Source: Streptomyces liliifuscus | GTDB taxonomy: Bacteria > Actinomycetota > Actinomycetes > Streptomycetales > Streptomycetaceae | Length of the DNA: 64,000 nt | Reading direction: 5' to 3' | Assembly (NCBI RefSeq): GCF_016598615.1 | Contig: NZ_CP066831.1 | Coordinates: forward strand, 9,796,001-9,860,000 | Shown: piece after piece, positions 8,905 to 17,801 of the stretch | How positions within the stretch are numbered: the stretch's first letter is position 1 | Layout: each line of letters begins with the position of its first letter | Translations under genes and position numbers: made by a program | The notes under the pieces: model-generated | Seen by the model: the letters and a program-made list of their open reading frames with translations, nothing else | Told to the model about the DNA's origin: nothing | Database searches by the model: none

Positions 8905-9978
8905 TCACGGGGACAGCGGGTCCTTTCGGGCGCGTCCACCGGGCCCCATCGCGTTCTGCGGCGCCTCTTCGAGCATGGGGCGTGCCGTGGCCAGGCCCGC
9001 GAGGAGGCCCGCGCCCGCCGTGACCGTGGTGAAGCTCAGCGCGTTGCCGACCGCGGCGATCGCGGCCAGCGCCGTCAGGGCCGCACCCGCCGTGAGCACG
9101 ACCGGCGTCGGGCGCGGCGACCGCCACAGGGCGTACAGAACCCAGCAGAACACCGCCGCCAGCAGGGCCACGCCGACCACGCCCTGTTCGGCCGCCTGCT
9201 GGAAGGGCGCCGAGTGGGGTTTGCCGTCGGGCAGCAGCGTCTGCGTGACGGTCGGGCTCAGTTCCGAGAACCGGCCCGGCCCCACGCCCAGCCCCGGCTC
9301 CCGGCCGGCCATGTCGAGCGCGTCCTGCCACAGCAGCACGCGATGCGGGGTGAGCTGTCCCTCAAGAGACGTGGTGAGACCGTCCGGCAGCACGTTCTCA
9401 GCGACGGCCCAGGTCGCCCCGGTCACCATGACAGCGGCCAGCGCGAGGCCGCCGAGCCCCAGGCCACGGCGTCGCATACGGTCGGCGGCCAGGGAGCACA
9501 GCAGCACGGCCAGACAGGCCGCGAAGCCCGACGTCGACCCCAGGACTGCGGCGGTCCCCGCGATACCGGCGGCCAGCAGACGGAACACCAGCCGCAGTCC
9601 CGGCGGACGGGCAGCCCAGGCCGCGCAGCACGCGGACCCCGCGGAGAGGGCCAGCAGCGCGGCGGTGGCGCCGGTCTGCCCGAGCGGCGAGATCACCTGG
9701 GGCCCCTGGGTGGTGTGCGGGGAGGCCACCGCCAGACCGAGCCCGGCGAGCGCGCCCGCACAGGGCGCGGCGACCGGCAGAAGCTCTCCGCAGATCCGCC
9801 CCGAGGCGTAACCGGCGGCGACGGCGAGCACCGCCAGGAGTACGCCTTCGGGACGCCCGCCGTGTGCCGCGGCCGTGATCAGGGACCAGGCCGCGCAGGC
9901 CCCCAGCACGACCACGCCCGTCGCGTCCGACGCGCTGCGTCTCTCGTGCGCCGACGCCGGACCGGCCGCCGACGCCAT
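8905..9978 (-). CDS. O-antigen ligase-like polytopic membrane protein
   Basis: About 357 residues with some ten hydrophobic segments and the Wzy/WaaL-type loop 'HRVLLWQDALDMAGREPGLGVGPGRF', the region that carries the conserved GxGxGxF-like signature of O-antigen ligases and polymerases. Such proteins transfer or polymerise cell-surface glycans on the outer membrane face. No sugar-nucleotide cluster adjoins it, so the substrate is open. The start is ambiguous: ATG 9978 has GGGG about 10 nt upstream, and GTG 9993 is also possible. It is divergent from lnt. Confidence 0.7.
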   Translation of the reverse strand: MASAAGPASAHERRSASDATGVVVLGACAAWSLITAAAHGGRPEGVLLAVLAVAAGYASGRICGELLPVAAPCAGALAGLGLAVASPHTTQGPQVISPLGQTGATAALLALSAGSACCAAWAARPPGLRLVFRLLAAGIAGTAAVLGSTSGFAACLAVLLCSLAADRMRRRGLGLGGLALAAVMVTGATWAVAENVLPDGLTTSLEGQLTPHRVLLWQDALDMAGREPGLGVGPGRFSELSPTVTQTLLPDGKPHSAPFQQAAEQGVVGVALLAAVFCWVLYALWRSPRPTPVVLTAGAALTALAAIAAVGNALSFTTVTAGAGLLAGLATARPMLEEAPQNAMGPGGRARKDPLSP

Positions 9979-10189
9979 TCCTGTGGACCCCACCCCGTCG
10001 CCCCCGGCCTGTGAAGGGCCCCGACCGCCCGGCCGGCCTGCCACGGCCCGTACGTCAGAGGCTCCGGCACACCGTAACGGGTGATGCGCCGGTTTGTGGA
10101 CGAGTTGCGCAGAAACGATGCAGCAGGTGGGAGGGGAGTGCCCGGGCACGTGACCAGGGCCGCGCTGTCGGCTCCGTGACCACCCGCCG

Positions 10190-10195
10190 TACACT
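10190..10195 (+). promoter_or_regulatory. -10 box TACACT, leaderless start of lnt
   Basis: TACACT, 6 nt, GTG 10202. A weak CTGTCG at 10165-10170 could be the -35 element, with 19-bp spacing. Confidence 0.55.
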
Positions 10196-10201
10196 CCGGG
10201 G

Positions 10202-11815
10202 GTGACCGTCACAGCAACCTCCGTGGACGAGCCGGAGCAGCTCGAACCGCAGGCCCGGCCCGTTTCGCGCGTGGTCCGGCTGATGCGGCGGCTCGCTCCG
10301 GCCGCCACCGCGGCACTCTCCGGAGTGCTGCTCTACGTCAGCTTCCCGCCGCGCACTCTGTGGTGGCTGGCCCTGCCGGCCTTCGCGCTCTTCGGCTGGT
10401 TGCTGCGCGGCCGCACCTGGAAGGCGGGCCTCGGGCTCGGCTACCTCTTCGGCCTCGGTTTCCTGCTGCCCCTGCTCGTGTGGACCGGAGTGGAGGTCGG
10501 GCCCGGGCCGTGGATCGCGCTGGTCGTCATCGAGGCGGTGTACGTCGCGCTCGTCGGCGCCGGCATCGCGGTCGTGTCGAAGCTGCCCGGCTGGCCCCTG
10601 TGGGCCGCCGCCCTGTGGATCGCCGGTGAGGCGGCACGCGCGCGTGCCCCGTTCGGCGGCTTCCCCTGGGGCAAGATCGCCTTCGGTCAGGCGGACGGCG
10701 TCTTCCTGCCGCTCGCCGCGCTGGGCGGCACCCCGGTGCTCGGCTTCGCCGTCGTCCTGTGCGGCTTCGGCCTGTACGAGATCGTCCGCCTGGCCGTCGA
10801 GACGCGGCGCACCCGTGCCGTACGACGCGGGGCCGCCGCGGTGGCTCTGCTCAGCTTCCTCCTCCCCGTGCTCGGCGCCTTCGCCGCGCGGCCCCTGGTC
10901 AGCGACAAGGCCGAGAACGGCACGGCGACCGTCGCCGTCATCCAGGGCAACGTTCCGCGCGCGGGCCTCGACTTCAACTCCCAGCGGCGCGCCGTCCTCG
11001 ATTACCACGCCCGGGAGACCGAGCGCCTGGCCGCGCAGATCAAGGCGGGCAAGGTCGCCCAGCCCGACTTCGTGCTGTGGCCGGAGAACTCCTCCGACAT
11101 CGACCCGTTCCGCAACCCCGACGCCTACGCCGTGATCGACAAGGCGGCAAGGGCGATCGGCGCGCCCATCTCGGTCGGCGGCGTCGTCGAGAAGAACGGC
11201 AAGCTCTACAACGAGCAGATCCTCTGGGACCCGCGGAAGGGCCCCGGCGCCACCTACGACAAGCGGCAGGTCCAGCCGTTCGGCGAGTACCTCCCCATGC
11301 GGTCGCTCATCGGAGCCATCAACGACAACTGGACCTCCATGGTCCGCCAGGACTTCAGCCGCGGCACCGAGCCGGGCGTGTTCACCATGGCGGGCACCCG
11401 GGTCGGCCTCGCGACCTGCTACGAAGCGGCCTTCGACTGGGCCGTGCGCGACACCGTCACCCATGGCGCACAGATGATCTCCGTGCCGAGCAACAACGCC
11501 ACGTTCGACCGCAGCGAGATGACCTACCAGCAGCTCGCGATGTCCCGGATCCGCGCCGTCGAGCACAGCCGCACCGTCACCGTCCCGGTGACCAGCGGCG
11601 TCAGCGCCGTGATCATGCCGGACGGGAGGATCACCCAACGGACCGGCATGTTCGTTGCGGACTCCCTCGTCCAGAAGGTGCCGCTGCGCTCCTCCGAGAC
11701 ACCTGCCACACGGGTCGGAATCGCGCCGGAGATGGTCCTGGTGCTGATCGCGGCCGGCGGCCTCGGCTGGGCCGTGACGGCCGCGGTGCGCGGACGACGC
11801 GCCGGTGACGCGTAG
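10202..11815 (+). CDS. lnt: Apolipoprotein N-acyltransferase
   Basis: A 537-residue Lnt. Seven or so N-terminal TM helices (to about residue 235) are followed by a nitrilase-fold domain in the extracytoplasmic space. The catalytic triad is visible: Glu in 'LWPENSS', Lys in 'TYDKRQVQPFGEY' and Cys in 'ATCYEAAFDWAVR'. The enzyme N-acylates the N-terminal diacylglyceryl-cysteine of lipoproteins, the last step after Lgt and LspA. Streptomyces commonly encode two Lnt paralogues. The length is normal and the GTG start is leaderless. A lipoprotein substrate in this window is the fasciclin protein at 54.5-55.2 kb. Confidence 0.93.
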   Translation: MTVTATSVDEPEQLEPQARPVSRVVRLMRRLAPAATAALSGVLLYVSFPPRTLWWLALPAFALFGWLLRGRTWKAGLGLGYLFGLGFLLPLLVWTGVEVGPGPWIALVVIEAVYVALVGAGIAVVSKLPGWPLWAAALWIAGEAARARAPFGGFPWGKIAFGQADGVFLPLAALGGTPVLGFAVVLCGFGLYEIVRLAVETRRTRAVRRGAAAVALLSFLLPVLGAFAARPLVSDKAENGTATVAVIQGNVPRAGLDFNSQRRAVLDYHARETERLAAQIKAGKVAQPDFVLWPENSSDIDPFRNPDAYAVIDKAARAIGAPISVGGVVEKNGKLYNEQILWDPRKGPGATYDKRQVQPFGEYLPMRSLIGAINDNWTSMVRQDFSRGTEPGVFTMAGTRVGLATCYEAAFDWAVRDTVTHGAQMISVPSNNATFDRSEMTYQQLAMSRIRAVEHSRTVTVPVTSGVSAVIMPDGRITQRTGMFVADSLVQKVPLRSSETPATRVGIAPEMVLVLIAAGGLGWAVTAAVRGRRAGDA

Positions 11816-11880
11816 CCGTACGCCGGTGGTGCGCTGCTCGTACGCGTCCTGAATGCGCCGAGCCGACGAAACCGGGCGGT

Positions 11881-11886
11881 TAGGGT
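11881..11886 (+). promoter_or_regulatory. -10 box TAGGGT, leaderless start of Nudix gene
   Basis: TAGGGT, 6 nt, ATG 11893; no ribosome site. Confidence 0.55.
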
Positions 11887-11892
11887 CGGCCC

Positions 11893-12366
11893 ATGGCTAC
11901 TCCTGACTTCATCCGTACGATCCGGGCCACCGCCGGCCAACAACTGCTCTGGCTCCCCGGAGTCACCGCCGTCGTCTTCGACGACGACGGCAGAGTGTTG
12001 CTGGGGCGCCGGGCCGACACCGGCAAGTGGGCCGTCATCGCCGGAATGACGGACCCGGGGGAGCAGCCCGCCGCCTGTGCCGTGCGGGAGGTGTACGAGG
12101 AGACGGGCGTCCGGTGTGTCGCCGAGCGTGTCGTGCTCGTACAGGCACTGACGCCGACCACGTACCCGAACGGCGACATCTGCCAGTTCATGGACATCAC
12201 CATCCGCTGCCGGGCCGTCGGCGGCGAGGCCCGTGTCAACGACGACGAGTCGCTGGAGGTCGGCTGGTTCGACGTGGACGCGCTGCCGGAGCTGACCGAG
12301 CACGGACTGTTCCGGATCAAGCAGGCGCTGTCCGACGAGCCCACGTGGTTCGACCCCATGACCTGA
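11893..12366 (+). CDS. Nudix hydrolase
   Basis: A 157-residue Nudix protein. The Nudix box runs from 'GMTDPGEQPAACAVRE' to 'VYEETGV', with all the metal-binding Glu residues. These enzymes hydrolyse nucleoside diphosphates linked to another moiety; the specific substrate is not visible. Single-domain length and leaderless start. Confidence 0.85.
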   Translation: MATPDFIRTIRATAGQQLLWLPGVTAVVFDDDGRVLLGRRADTGKWAVIAGMTDPGEQPAACAVREVYEETGVRCVAERVVLVQALTPTTYPNGDICQFMDITIRCRAVGGEARVNDDESLEVGWFDVDALPELTEHGLFRIKQALSDEPTWFDPMT

Positions 12367-12414
12367 GCGCGAAGTGTGGGTTGCACCCACATCGGTAGGG
12401 GCGTGGCCGCTGCC

Positions 12415-12420
12415 TAGGGT
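12415..12420 (+). promoter_or_regulatory. -10 box TAGGGT, leaderless start of SDR gene
   Basis: TAGGGT, 6 nt, ATG 12427. It is identical in hexamer and spacing to the box of the neighbouring Nudix gene. Confidence 0.55.
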
Positions 12421-12426
12421 CGGGGC

Positions 12427-13227
12427 ATGACCGCGCCCAGCGCCCTCGCAGGCACCCACGCCCCGTCCCTCGACCTCGGCGGCCGTACGGCCCTCGTCAC
12501 CGGCGCCGCGGGTGGCATCGGCCGCGCGTGCGCACTGCGGCTCGCCGCGGCCGGGGCCAAGGTGCGGGCGGTCGACCGGGACGCCGCTGGACTGGGCACC
12601 CTCACCGAACAGGCCCGCGGCCTCGCGGGCACGGTCGAACCGCACGTCCTCGACCTCACCGACCTGGACGCCGCCGAGTCCGCCGCGGCCGGCACCGACA
12701 TCCTCGTCAACAACGCCGGGCTCCAGCTGGTGCGCCCCATCGAGGAGTTCCCGCCCGACACCTTCCACACCGTGCTGACCGTGATGCTGGAGGCCCCGTT
12801 CCGGCTGATCCGCGGAGCACTCCCGCACATGTACGGGCAGGGCTGGGGCCGCATCGTCAATGTGTCGTCCGTACACGGGCTCCGCGCCTCCCCCTTCAAG
12901 TCGGCGTATGTGGCGGCGAAACACGGTCTGGAGGGACTCTCCAAGACCGCGGCCCTGGAGGGCGCCCCCCATGGCGTCACCTCGAACTGTGTGAACCCCG
13001 CCTATGTGCGCACCCCACTGGTCGAGAAGCAGCTCGCCGACCAGGCCGCCGCCCACGGGATACCCGAGGAGCGGGTGCTCGGCGAGATCCTTTTGCAGGA
13101 CAGCGCGGTCAAGCGCCTCATCGAACCGGACGAGGTCGCCGAGGCCGTGGCGTACCTGTGCGGACCGGCCGCGTCCTTCGTCACCGGAACCTCACTTGTC
13201 CTCGACGGTGGTTGGACCGCGCACTGA
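12427..13227 (+). CDS. 3-hydroxybutyrate dehydrogenase-like SDR
   Basis: A 266-residue classical short-chain dehydrogenase. It has the cofactor motif 'TGAAGGIGRA', 'NNAGLQ', catalytic Ser in 'VSSVHGL' and YxxxK as 'YVAAKHG'. The block 'GLRASPFKSAYVAAKHGL' and the C-terminal 'GTSLVLDGGWTA' are typical of D-3-hydroxybutyrate dehydrogenases, which interconvert 3-hydroxybutyrate and acetoacetate with NAD+. A regulator gene follows 58 bp downstream on the same strand and may control it. Confidence 0.8.
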   Translation: MTAPSALAGTHAPSLDLGGRTALVTGAAGGIGRACALRLAAAGAKVRAVDRDAAGLGTLTEQARGLAGTVEPHVLDLTDLDAAESAAAGTDILVNNAGLQLVRPIEEFPPDTFHTVLTVMLEAPFRLIRGALPHMYGQGWGRIVNVSSVHGLRASPFKSAYVAAKHGLEGLSKTAALEGAPHGVTSNCVNPAYVRTPLVEKQLADQAAAHGIPEERVLGEILLQDSAVKRLIEPDEVAEAVAYLCGPAASFVTGTSLVLDGGWTAH

Positions 13228-13285
13228 GCACGAGTTGTCCACAGGGCTGGTCAGGCTGTCGGTGCGACGGGTAATCCTGGTGCAC

Positions 13286-15211
13286 ATGTCTCGCGATCAT
13301 TTGCAGTCCGCCGAGCGCTCCGGGGCGAGCGCCGAGGCGCCGTTCCTGGAGCTACTGGCCCGGGGCGCGTCCGCCGACGCGTACGAGCAGCCGGTGCTGC
13401 TCGCCCGCGCGGACGGGCTGCCGCCCGACCGGATCGCCGCTCTGGAGCGCGCCAAGCTCCTCGCGCTGCGCGTGCGCTCGGAGATGGAGGGGCGCCGCAG
13501 ACGCGAGGCCGAGCTGTCCGCGCTCTTCGAGACGGCCCACGACCTGGCGGGGCTGCGCGACCTCGACGCCGTGCTCCAGGCGATCGTGCAGCGCGCCCGC
13601 TCCCTGCTGGGCACGGACGTCGCGTATCTGAGCCTCAACGACCCGGCCGAGGGCGACACGTACATGCGGGTCACCGAGGGATCGGTCGCGGCGCGCTTCC
13701 AGCAGCTGCGGCTCGGCATGGGGGAGGGCCTCGGCGGACTCGTCGCCCAGACGGCCCGCCCCTATGTCACCGACGACTACTTCCAGGACGACCGCTTCCA
13801 GCACACCTCGACCATCGACACTGGCGTACGGGACGAGGGCCTGGTGGCGATCCTCGGCGTGCCGCTGATGCTCGGGCCGCACGTCATCGGCGTCCTGTTC
13901 GCCGCCGACCGCCGGGCGCGGGTCTTCGAGCGGGAACAGATCGCACTGCTCGGCTCGTTCGCAGCCCTGGCGGCCGCCGCCATCGACACCGCGAACCTGC
14001 TCACCGAGACCCGCGAGGCACTGGCGGACCTGGAGCGGGCCAACGAGATCATCCGCGACCGCAGCGGGGTCATCGAGCGGGCCTCCGGCGTCCACGACCG
14101 GCTGGCCGAGCTCGTGCTGCGGGGCGGCGGGGTCCACGACGTGTCGGCCGCGGTGTCCGAGATCCTCGACGGCAGCGTGCAGTTCGCGGACGCGAGCACC
14201 GCACCCGGTGACGCGCTGGAGGCGTCCCGTGCCGAGGGCCACGCGGTGCGCCACGGGGACGACTGGGTCGCGGCCGTGACCGCCGGCGGCGAACTGCTCG
14301 GCGCGCTGGTGCTGCGCGGCCATCCGGGACTCGACCCCGTCGACCAGCGCACCCTGGAGCGGGCGGCCATGGTCACCTCGCTCCTGCTGCTCGCCCGGCG
14401 CTCGGCCTCCGAGGCCGAACAGCGCGTCCGCGGCGAGCTGCTGGACGATCTGCTCGACGCGCGGGACCGCGATCCCCGGCTGCTGCGCGAGCGCGCGGCC
14501 CGGCTGGACGCCGACCTCGACGCCACCCACGTGGTGCTGGCCTCCCGCCTGGACGCCACGGCAGCCGACGCGGACCAGGAGGCCGCCGCGCGCCGCAGAC
14601 TGTGGTCCGCCGCGTCCCATCTCGCTGCCACCCGGCACGGACTGGCCGCCGCACGCGACGGCGGCACCGTCCTGCTGCTGCCCCTGACCCCCGGTGACAC
14701 AGCGACGGAGCTGGCCCGCCGCACGGCCAAGGAACTGGGCACCGCCGTGCACGAGGCGGTCACTGTCGGCGCCTCGGCACCGGTCCAGGACCTCGCCGCC
14801 CGCCCTGACACCGTGGCCGAGGCCTACACCGAGGGGCAGCGATGCCTCGAAGCGCTGCGGCTGCTCGGCCGTACCGGAGACGGCGCCGCCGCGGAGGACT
14901 TCGGGTTCCTGGGGCTGCTGCTCGCCGGGAGCAGGGACATCTCCGGCTTCGTCGAGCGCACCATCGGCCAGGTCGTCACCTACGACGAGAAGCGCGGCAC
15001 CGACCTCCTGCACACCCTCGACGCGTACTTCGCCTGCGGCATGAGCCCCGCACGCACCAAGGACGAGCTGCACGTCCACGTCAACACGGTCGCGCAGCGC
15101 CTGGAACGGGTGGGCCGCCTGCTGGGCCCCGACTGGCAGAGCCCGGCCCGCACACTGGAGATCCAACTCGCCCTGCGGCTGCACCGGTTGACGTCCACGG
15201 GGCATCGCTGA
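13286..15211 (+). CDS. GAF domain / PucR-type helix-turn-helix regulator
   Basis: About 641 residues. An N-terminal helical segment leads to a GAF sensor domain (about residues 75-235, with 'GTDVAYLSLNDP' and 'GMGEGLGGLVAQTARP'). A central coiled/GAF-like linker follows, then a C-terminal PucR/CdaR-type HTH (about 575-635: 'LLHTLDAYFACGMSPARTKDELHVHVNTVAQRLERV'). Such regulators respond to small metabolites bound by the GAF domain. Its place directly behind the hydroxybutyrate dehydrogenase suggests that target, by inference. ATG 13286 is used; GTG 13280 is in frame and possible. Confidence 0.8.
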   Translation: MSRDHLQSAERSGASAEAPFLELLARGASADAYEQPVLLARADGLPPDRIAALERAKLLALRVRSEMEGRRRREAELSALFETAHDLAGLRDLDAVLQAIVQRARSLLGTDVAYLSLNDPAEGDTYMRVTEGSVAARFQQLRLGMGEGLGGLVAQTARPYVTDDYFQDDRFQHTSTIDTGVRDEGLVAILGVPLMLGPHVIGVLFAADRRARVFEREQIALLGSFAALAAAAIDTANLLTETREALADLERANEIIRDRSGVIERASGVHDRLAELVLRGGGVHDVSAAVSEILDGSVQFADASTAPGDALEASRAEGHAVRHGDDWVAAVTAGGELLGALVLRGHPGLDPVDQRTLERAAMVTSLLLLARRSASEAEQRVRGELLDDLLDARDRDPRLLRERAARLDADLDATHVVLASRLDATAADADQEAAARRRLWSAASHLAATRHGLAAARDGGTVLLLPLTPGDTATELARRTAKELGTAVHEAVTVGASAPVQDLAARPDTVAEAYTEGQRCLEALRLLGRTGDGAAAEDFGFLGLLLAGSRDISGFVERTIGQVVTYDEKRGTDLLHTLDAYFACGMSPARTKDELHVHVNTVAQRLERVGRLLGPDWQSPARTLEIQLALRLHRLTSTGHR

Positions 15212-15218
15212 CAGCACG

Positions 15219-15248
15219 GACCCCCGTACGCGCGGGCGCACGGGGGTC
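15219..15248. terminator. Bidirectional terminator hairpin
   Basis: Stem GACCCCCGT (15219-15227) with ACGGGGGTC (15240-15248) and a 12-nt loop lies between the convergent regulator and MFS genes. Confidence 0.75.
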
Positions 15249-15265
15249 GGTCCGGGGCCGGCGGC

Positions 15266-16663
15266 TCAGACGGTATGGGCGTCCGCGGTGCGGGCGGACT
15301 CCTTCGTGTCGTCCGCCTCGGGGCCGTCGCCCGCCTCCACGTCCGCGAGGTCGCGGTGGCGGGTCTCCTTCGCCACGCCCACCGCGATCAGCGTCAGCAC
15401 GACCGCCCCGATCACGTACAGGGAGATGGGCGTGGAGCTGTCGTAGTCCGCAAGGAGCGCGGTCGCGATGAGGGGTGCGGGCGCGCCCGCGGCGACCGAC
15501 GCGAACTGCGCGCCGATGGAGGCGCCGGAGTAGCGCATGCGGGTCGCGAACATCTCCGAGAAGAAGGCGGCCTGCGGTGCGTACATTGCCCCGTGCAGGA
15601 CCAGGCCCACGGTCACGGCGAGGATCAGGTTCCCGAAGGTCCCGGTGTCGATGAGTGAGAAGAACGGGAACATCCACAGACCGATACCGGCCGCGCCCAG
15701 CAGATACACCGGCCGGCGGCCCACGCGGTCGGACAGTGCGCCCCACAGCGGGATGACCGCGAAGTGCACGGCCGAGGCGATGAGCACCGCGTTCAGCGCG
15801 GTCTGCTTGGACAGACCGGCCGAGGTGGTGGCGTACACGAGGATGAAGGCGGTGATCACGTAATAGCTGATGTTCTCCGCCATGCGCGCGCCCATGGCGA
15901 TCAGGACGTCCCGCCAGTGGTGGCGGAGCACGGACACCAGCGGCAGCTTCTCGGCGGCCCCGCCCTGGGTGGCCTTGCGCGCCTCGGCCTGGGCGAGGGC
16001 AGCCTTGAAGACAGGCGATTCATCGACAGACAGACGAATCCACAAACCGACGATCACCAGTACGCCCGACAGCAGGAACGGGATGCGCCAGCCCCATGAG
16101 GTGAAGGCGGCGTCCGACAGGACGGCGGTCAGCAGCGACAGCACGCCCGTCGCGAGCAACTGCCCGGCGGGCGCCCCGGTCTGCGGCCACGAGGCCCAGA
16201 ACCCGCGCCGCCGCGCGTCCCCGTGCTCCGACACGAGCAGCACGGCGCCGCCCCACTCCCCGCCCAGCGCGAAGCCCTGCACCAGGCGCAGCACGGTCAG
16301 CAGCACCGGCGCCGCCGTGCCGACGGTCGCGTGCGTGGGCAGCAGCCCGATCGCGAAGGTCGCCCCGCCCATCAGCAGCAGACTCAGGACCAGCAGCTTC
16401 TTGCGCCCGAGCCGGTCGCCGTAGTGCCCGAAGACGAGCGCCCCGAGCGGCCGCGCGGCGAACCCCACCGCGTACGTCAGGAACGACAGCAACGTGCCGA
16501 CGAGTGGGTCGGAGTCCGGGAAGAACAGCTTGTTGAAGACGAGCGCGGCGGCGGCTCCGTACAGGAAGAAGTCGTACCACTCGATCGTGGTGCCGATGAG
16601 GCTCGCGGCGACGATGCGCTTGAGGCTGGCGGGTGGTGGGGGAGCGGTTGCGGGGGAGGACAT
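15266..16663 (-). CDS. MFS transporter, metabolite:H+ symporter (MHS) family
   Basis: A 465-residue twelve-helix permease. It begins 'LKRIVAASLIGTTIEWYDFFLYG', the hallmark N-terminus of the MHS subfamily (KgtP, ProP, ShiA relatives), and has the MFS loop motif 'GHYGDRLGRKK' after TM2. These import organic acids or zwitterions with protons; the substrate is not evident. I chose ATG 16663 because the signature starts within 15 residues and GGAAG precedes it; the longer frame to 16810 has atypical composition. Its closeness to the NRPS operon is probably incidental, because a terminator separates them. Confidence 0.85.
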   Translation of the reverse strand: MSSPATAPPPPASLKRIVAASLIGTTIEWYDFFLYGAAAALVFNKLFFPDSDPLVGTLLSFLTYAVGFAARPLGALVFGHYGDRLGRKKLLVLSLLLMGGATFAIGLLPTHATVGTAAPVLLTVLRLVQGFALGGEWGGAVLLVSEHGDARRRGFWASWPQTGAPAGQLLATGVLSLLTAVLSDAAFTSWGWRIPFLLSGVLVIVGLWIRLSVDESPVFKAALAQAEARKATQGGAAEKLPLVSVLRHHWRDVLIAMGARMAENISYYVITAFILVYATTSAGLSKQTALNAVLIASAVHFAVIPLWGALSDRVGRRPVYLLGAAGIGLWMFPFFSLIDTGTFGNLILAVTVGLVLHGAMYAPQAAFFSEMFATRMRYSGASIGAQFASVAAGAPAPLIATALLADYDSSTPISLYVIGAVVLTLIAVGVAKETRHRDLADVEAGDGPEADDTKESARTADAHTV

Positions 16664-16849
16664 CGGCACCACTTCCAGGCGGTTGGCGGGGACGCTTTCG
16701 TGTCGCCACACCGTAGGAAGACGCAGGTCAGTGTCACATGTGGTGGGACACCATAGTTCTGCACGGAGAAGTGCGTGCGACCACCATGAGGAGAGGGTCG
16801 GGGCCTTCATGTACGGGCCGTCGAGCTGTTGACCTCAGGCAGCGCGGTC

Positions 16850-16888
16850 AGGCGTCGTGCGCGGGAGCGGGGCCGGTGCACGACGCCT
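16850..16888 (-). terminator. Terminator of the NRPS-PKS-TauD operon
   Basis: A perfect stem AGGCGTCGTGC (16850-16860) / GCACGACGCCT (16878-16888) lies just downstream of the TauD stop at 16904. It marks the operon's 3' end. Confidence 0.7.
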
Positions 16889-16903
16889 CACCTGGTCAGG
16901 GCA

Positions 16904-17776
16904 TCAGCCCTTGACGGGGCCGCCGTTGATGGCGACGCGCTGGCCGTAGCGGGCGTAGGGGTAGTAGTCGTACGTCGCGTGGTGCTGGACGCAGCGGTTG
17001 TCCCAGAAGACCAGCGTGCCAGGGGTCCAGCGGACGCGGCAGTGCAGGACCGGCCTGCGGGCGATGATGTCGAAGAGCACGTCGAGCAGGGCCCGGCTCT
17101 CGTCGGCGGAGAGCTGCGGGATGCGACTGGTGTAGGCCTTGTTGACGTACAGCAGTTTGCGGTCGGTCTCGGGGTGCCGGGCGATGAGCGGGTGTTCGCT
17201 CTTGGGGATGACGTAGTCCGCGGGCGGTGTGTATCCCGCCAGGGCCTGCGCGCCGTCGTGTATCGCGGTCAGCGGGTCCAACAGGCCACGCATGGCCGGT
17301 GAGAGCATGCCGTACGCGAGGTGCATGTTGGCGAACAGGGTGTCGCCGCCGCATCCCGGCTCGGGTATCTCGGTGATGTAGAGCATCGACCCCAGTGACG
17401 GTTCGGCGTCGGCCGTGCCGTCCGCGTGCCAGCCGTTGCCCGCCACGTCCGCCGCGGCCGACGTCGTGCGGATCTCCAGGATGCAGGGATCGCCCTCGGG
17501 CGGCGGCGGATTGACGGGGCGCGGTTCGCCGAAGGCGGCGGCGAAGCGCTTGTGGTGCTCGGCGGTGATCGTCTGATCGCGGAAGACGAGGACGTGGTGG
17601 TCGCGGAAGGCGATCCGGATCTCCTCCAGTTGCTCCGCCGGGATCTCCTGCGACAGGTCGACGCCCGAGACCTCCGCCCCCAGAACGGGGGTGATCCGTT
17701 CGACCGTGAGCGTGCGATAGGAGTACACGGGGCGCGTGGTCACCGCTTCCAGTGCTTCGCGTTCGTACGACTCCAT
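16904..17776 (-). CDS. TauD/TfdA family Fe(II)/2-oxoglutarate dioxygenase of the detoxin-like cluster
   Basis: A 290-residue oxygenase with the facial triad visible: 'HAD' in 'GNGWHADGTADAEPS' and the distal His in 'WDNRCVQHHATYDYYPY'. An Arg in 'GQRVAINGG' suits 2-oxoglutarate binding. The enzyme would hydroxylate a free, carrier-bound or released intermediate. It begins 25 bp after the hybrid synthetase (TGGAGG ribosome site) and is the last gene of the operon. A tauD-type gene is one of the three core genes of known detoxin/rimosamide clusters, where ring oxidation of the proline-derived unit is expected. The substrate here is inferred. Confidence 0.85.
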   Translation of the reverse strand: MESYEREALEAVTTRPVYSYRTLTVERITPVLGAEVSGVDLSQEIPAEQLEEIRIAFRDHHVLVFRDQTITAEHHKRFAAAFGEPRPVNPPPPEGDPCILEIRTTSAAADVAGNGWHADGTADAEPSLGSMLYITEIPEPGCGGDTLFANMHLAYGMLSPAMRGLLDPLTAIHDGAQALAGYTPPADYVIPKSEHPLIARHPETDRKLLYVNKAYTSRIPQLSADESRALLDVLFDIIARRPVLHCRVRWTPGTLVFWDNRCVQHHATYDYYPYARYGQRVAINGGPVKG

Positions 17777-17801
17777 GTCAACCTCCAGAGGGGGGTGGGG
17801 T

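Noticed and set aside
15266..16810. MFS transporter as part of the detoxin-like cluster
   Set aside because: The operon terminator at 16850-16888 separates them, and MHS permeases are usually importers of organic acids.
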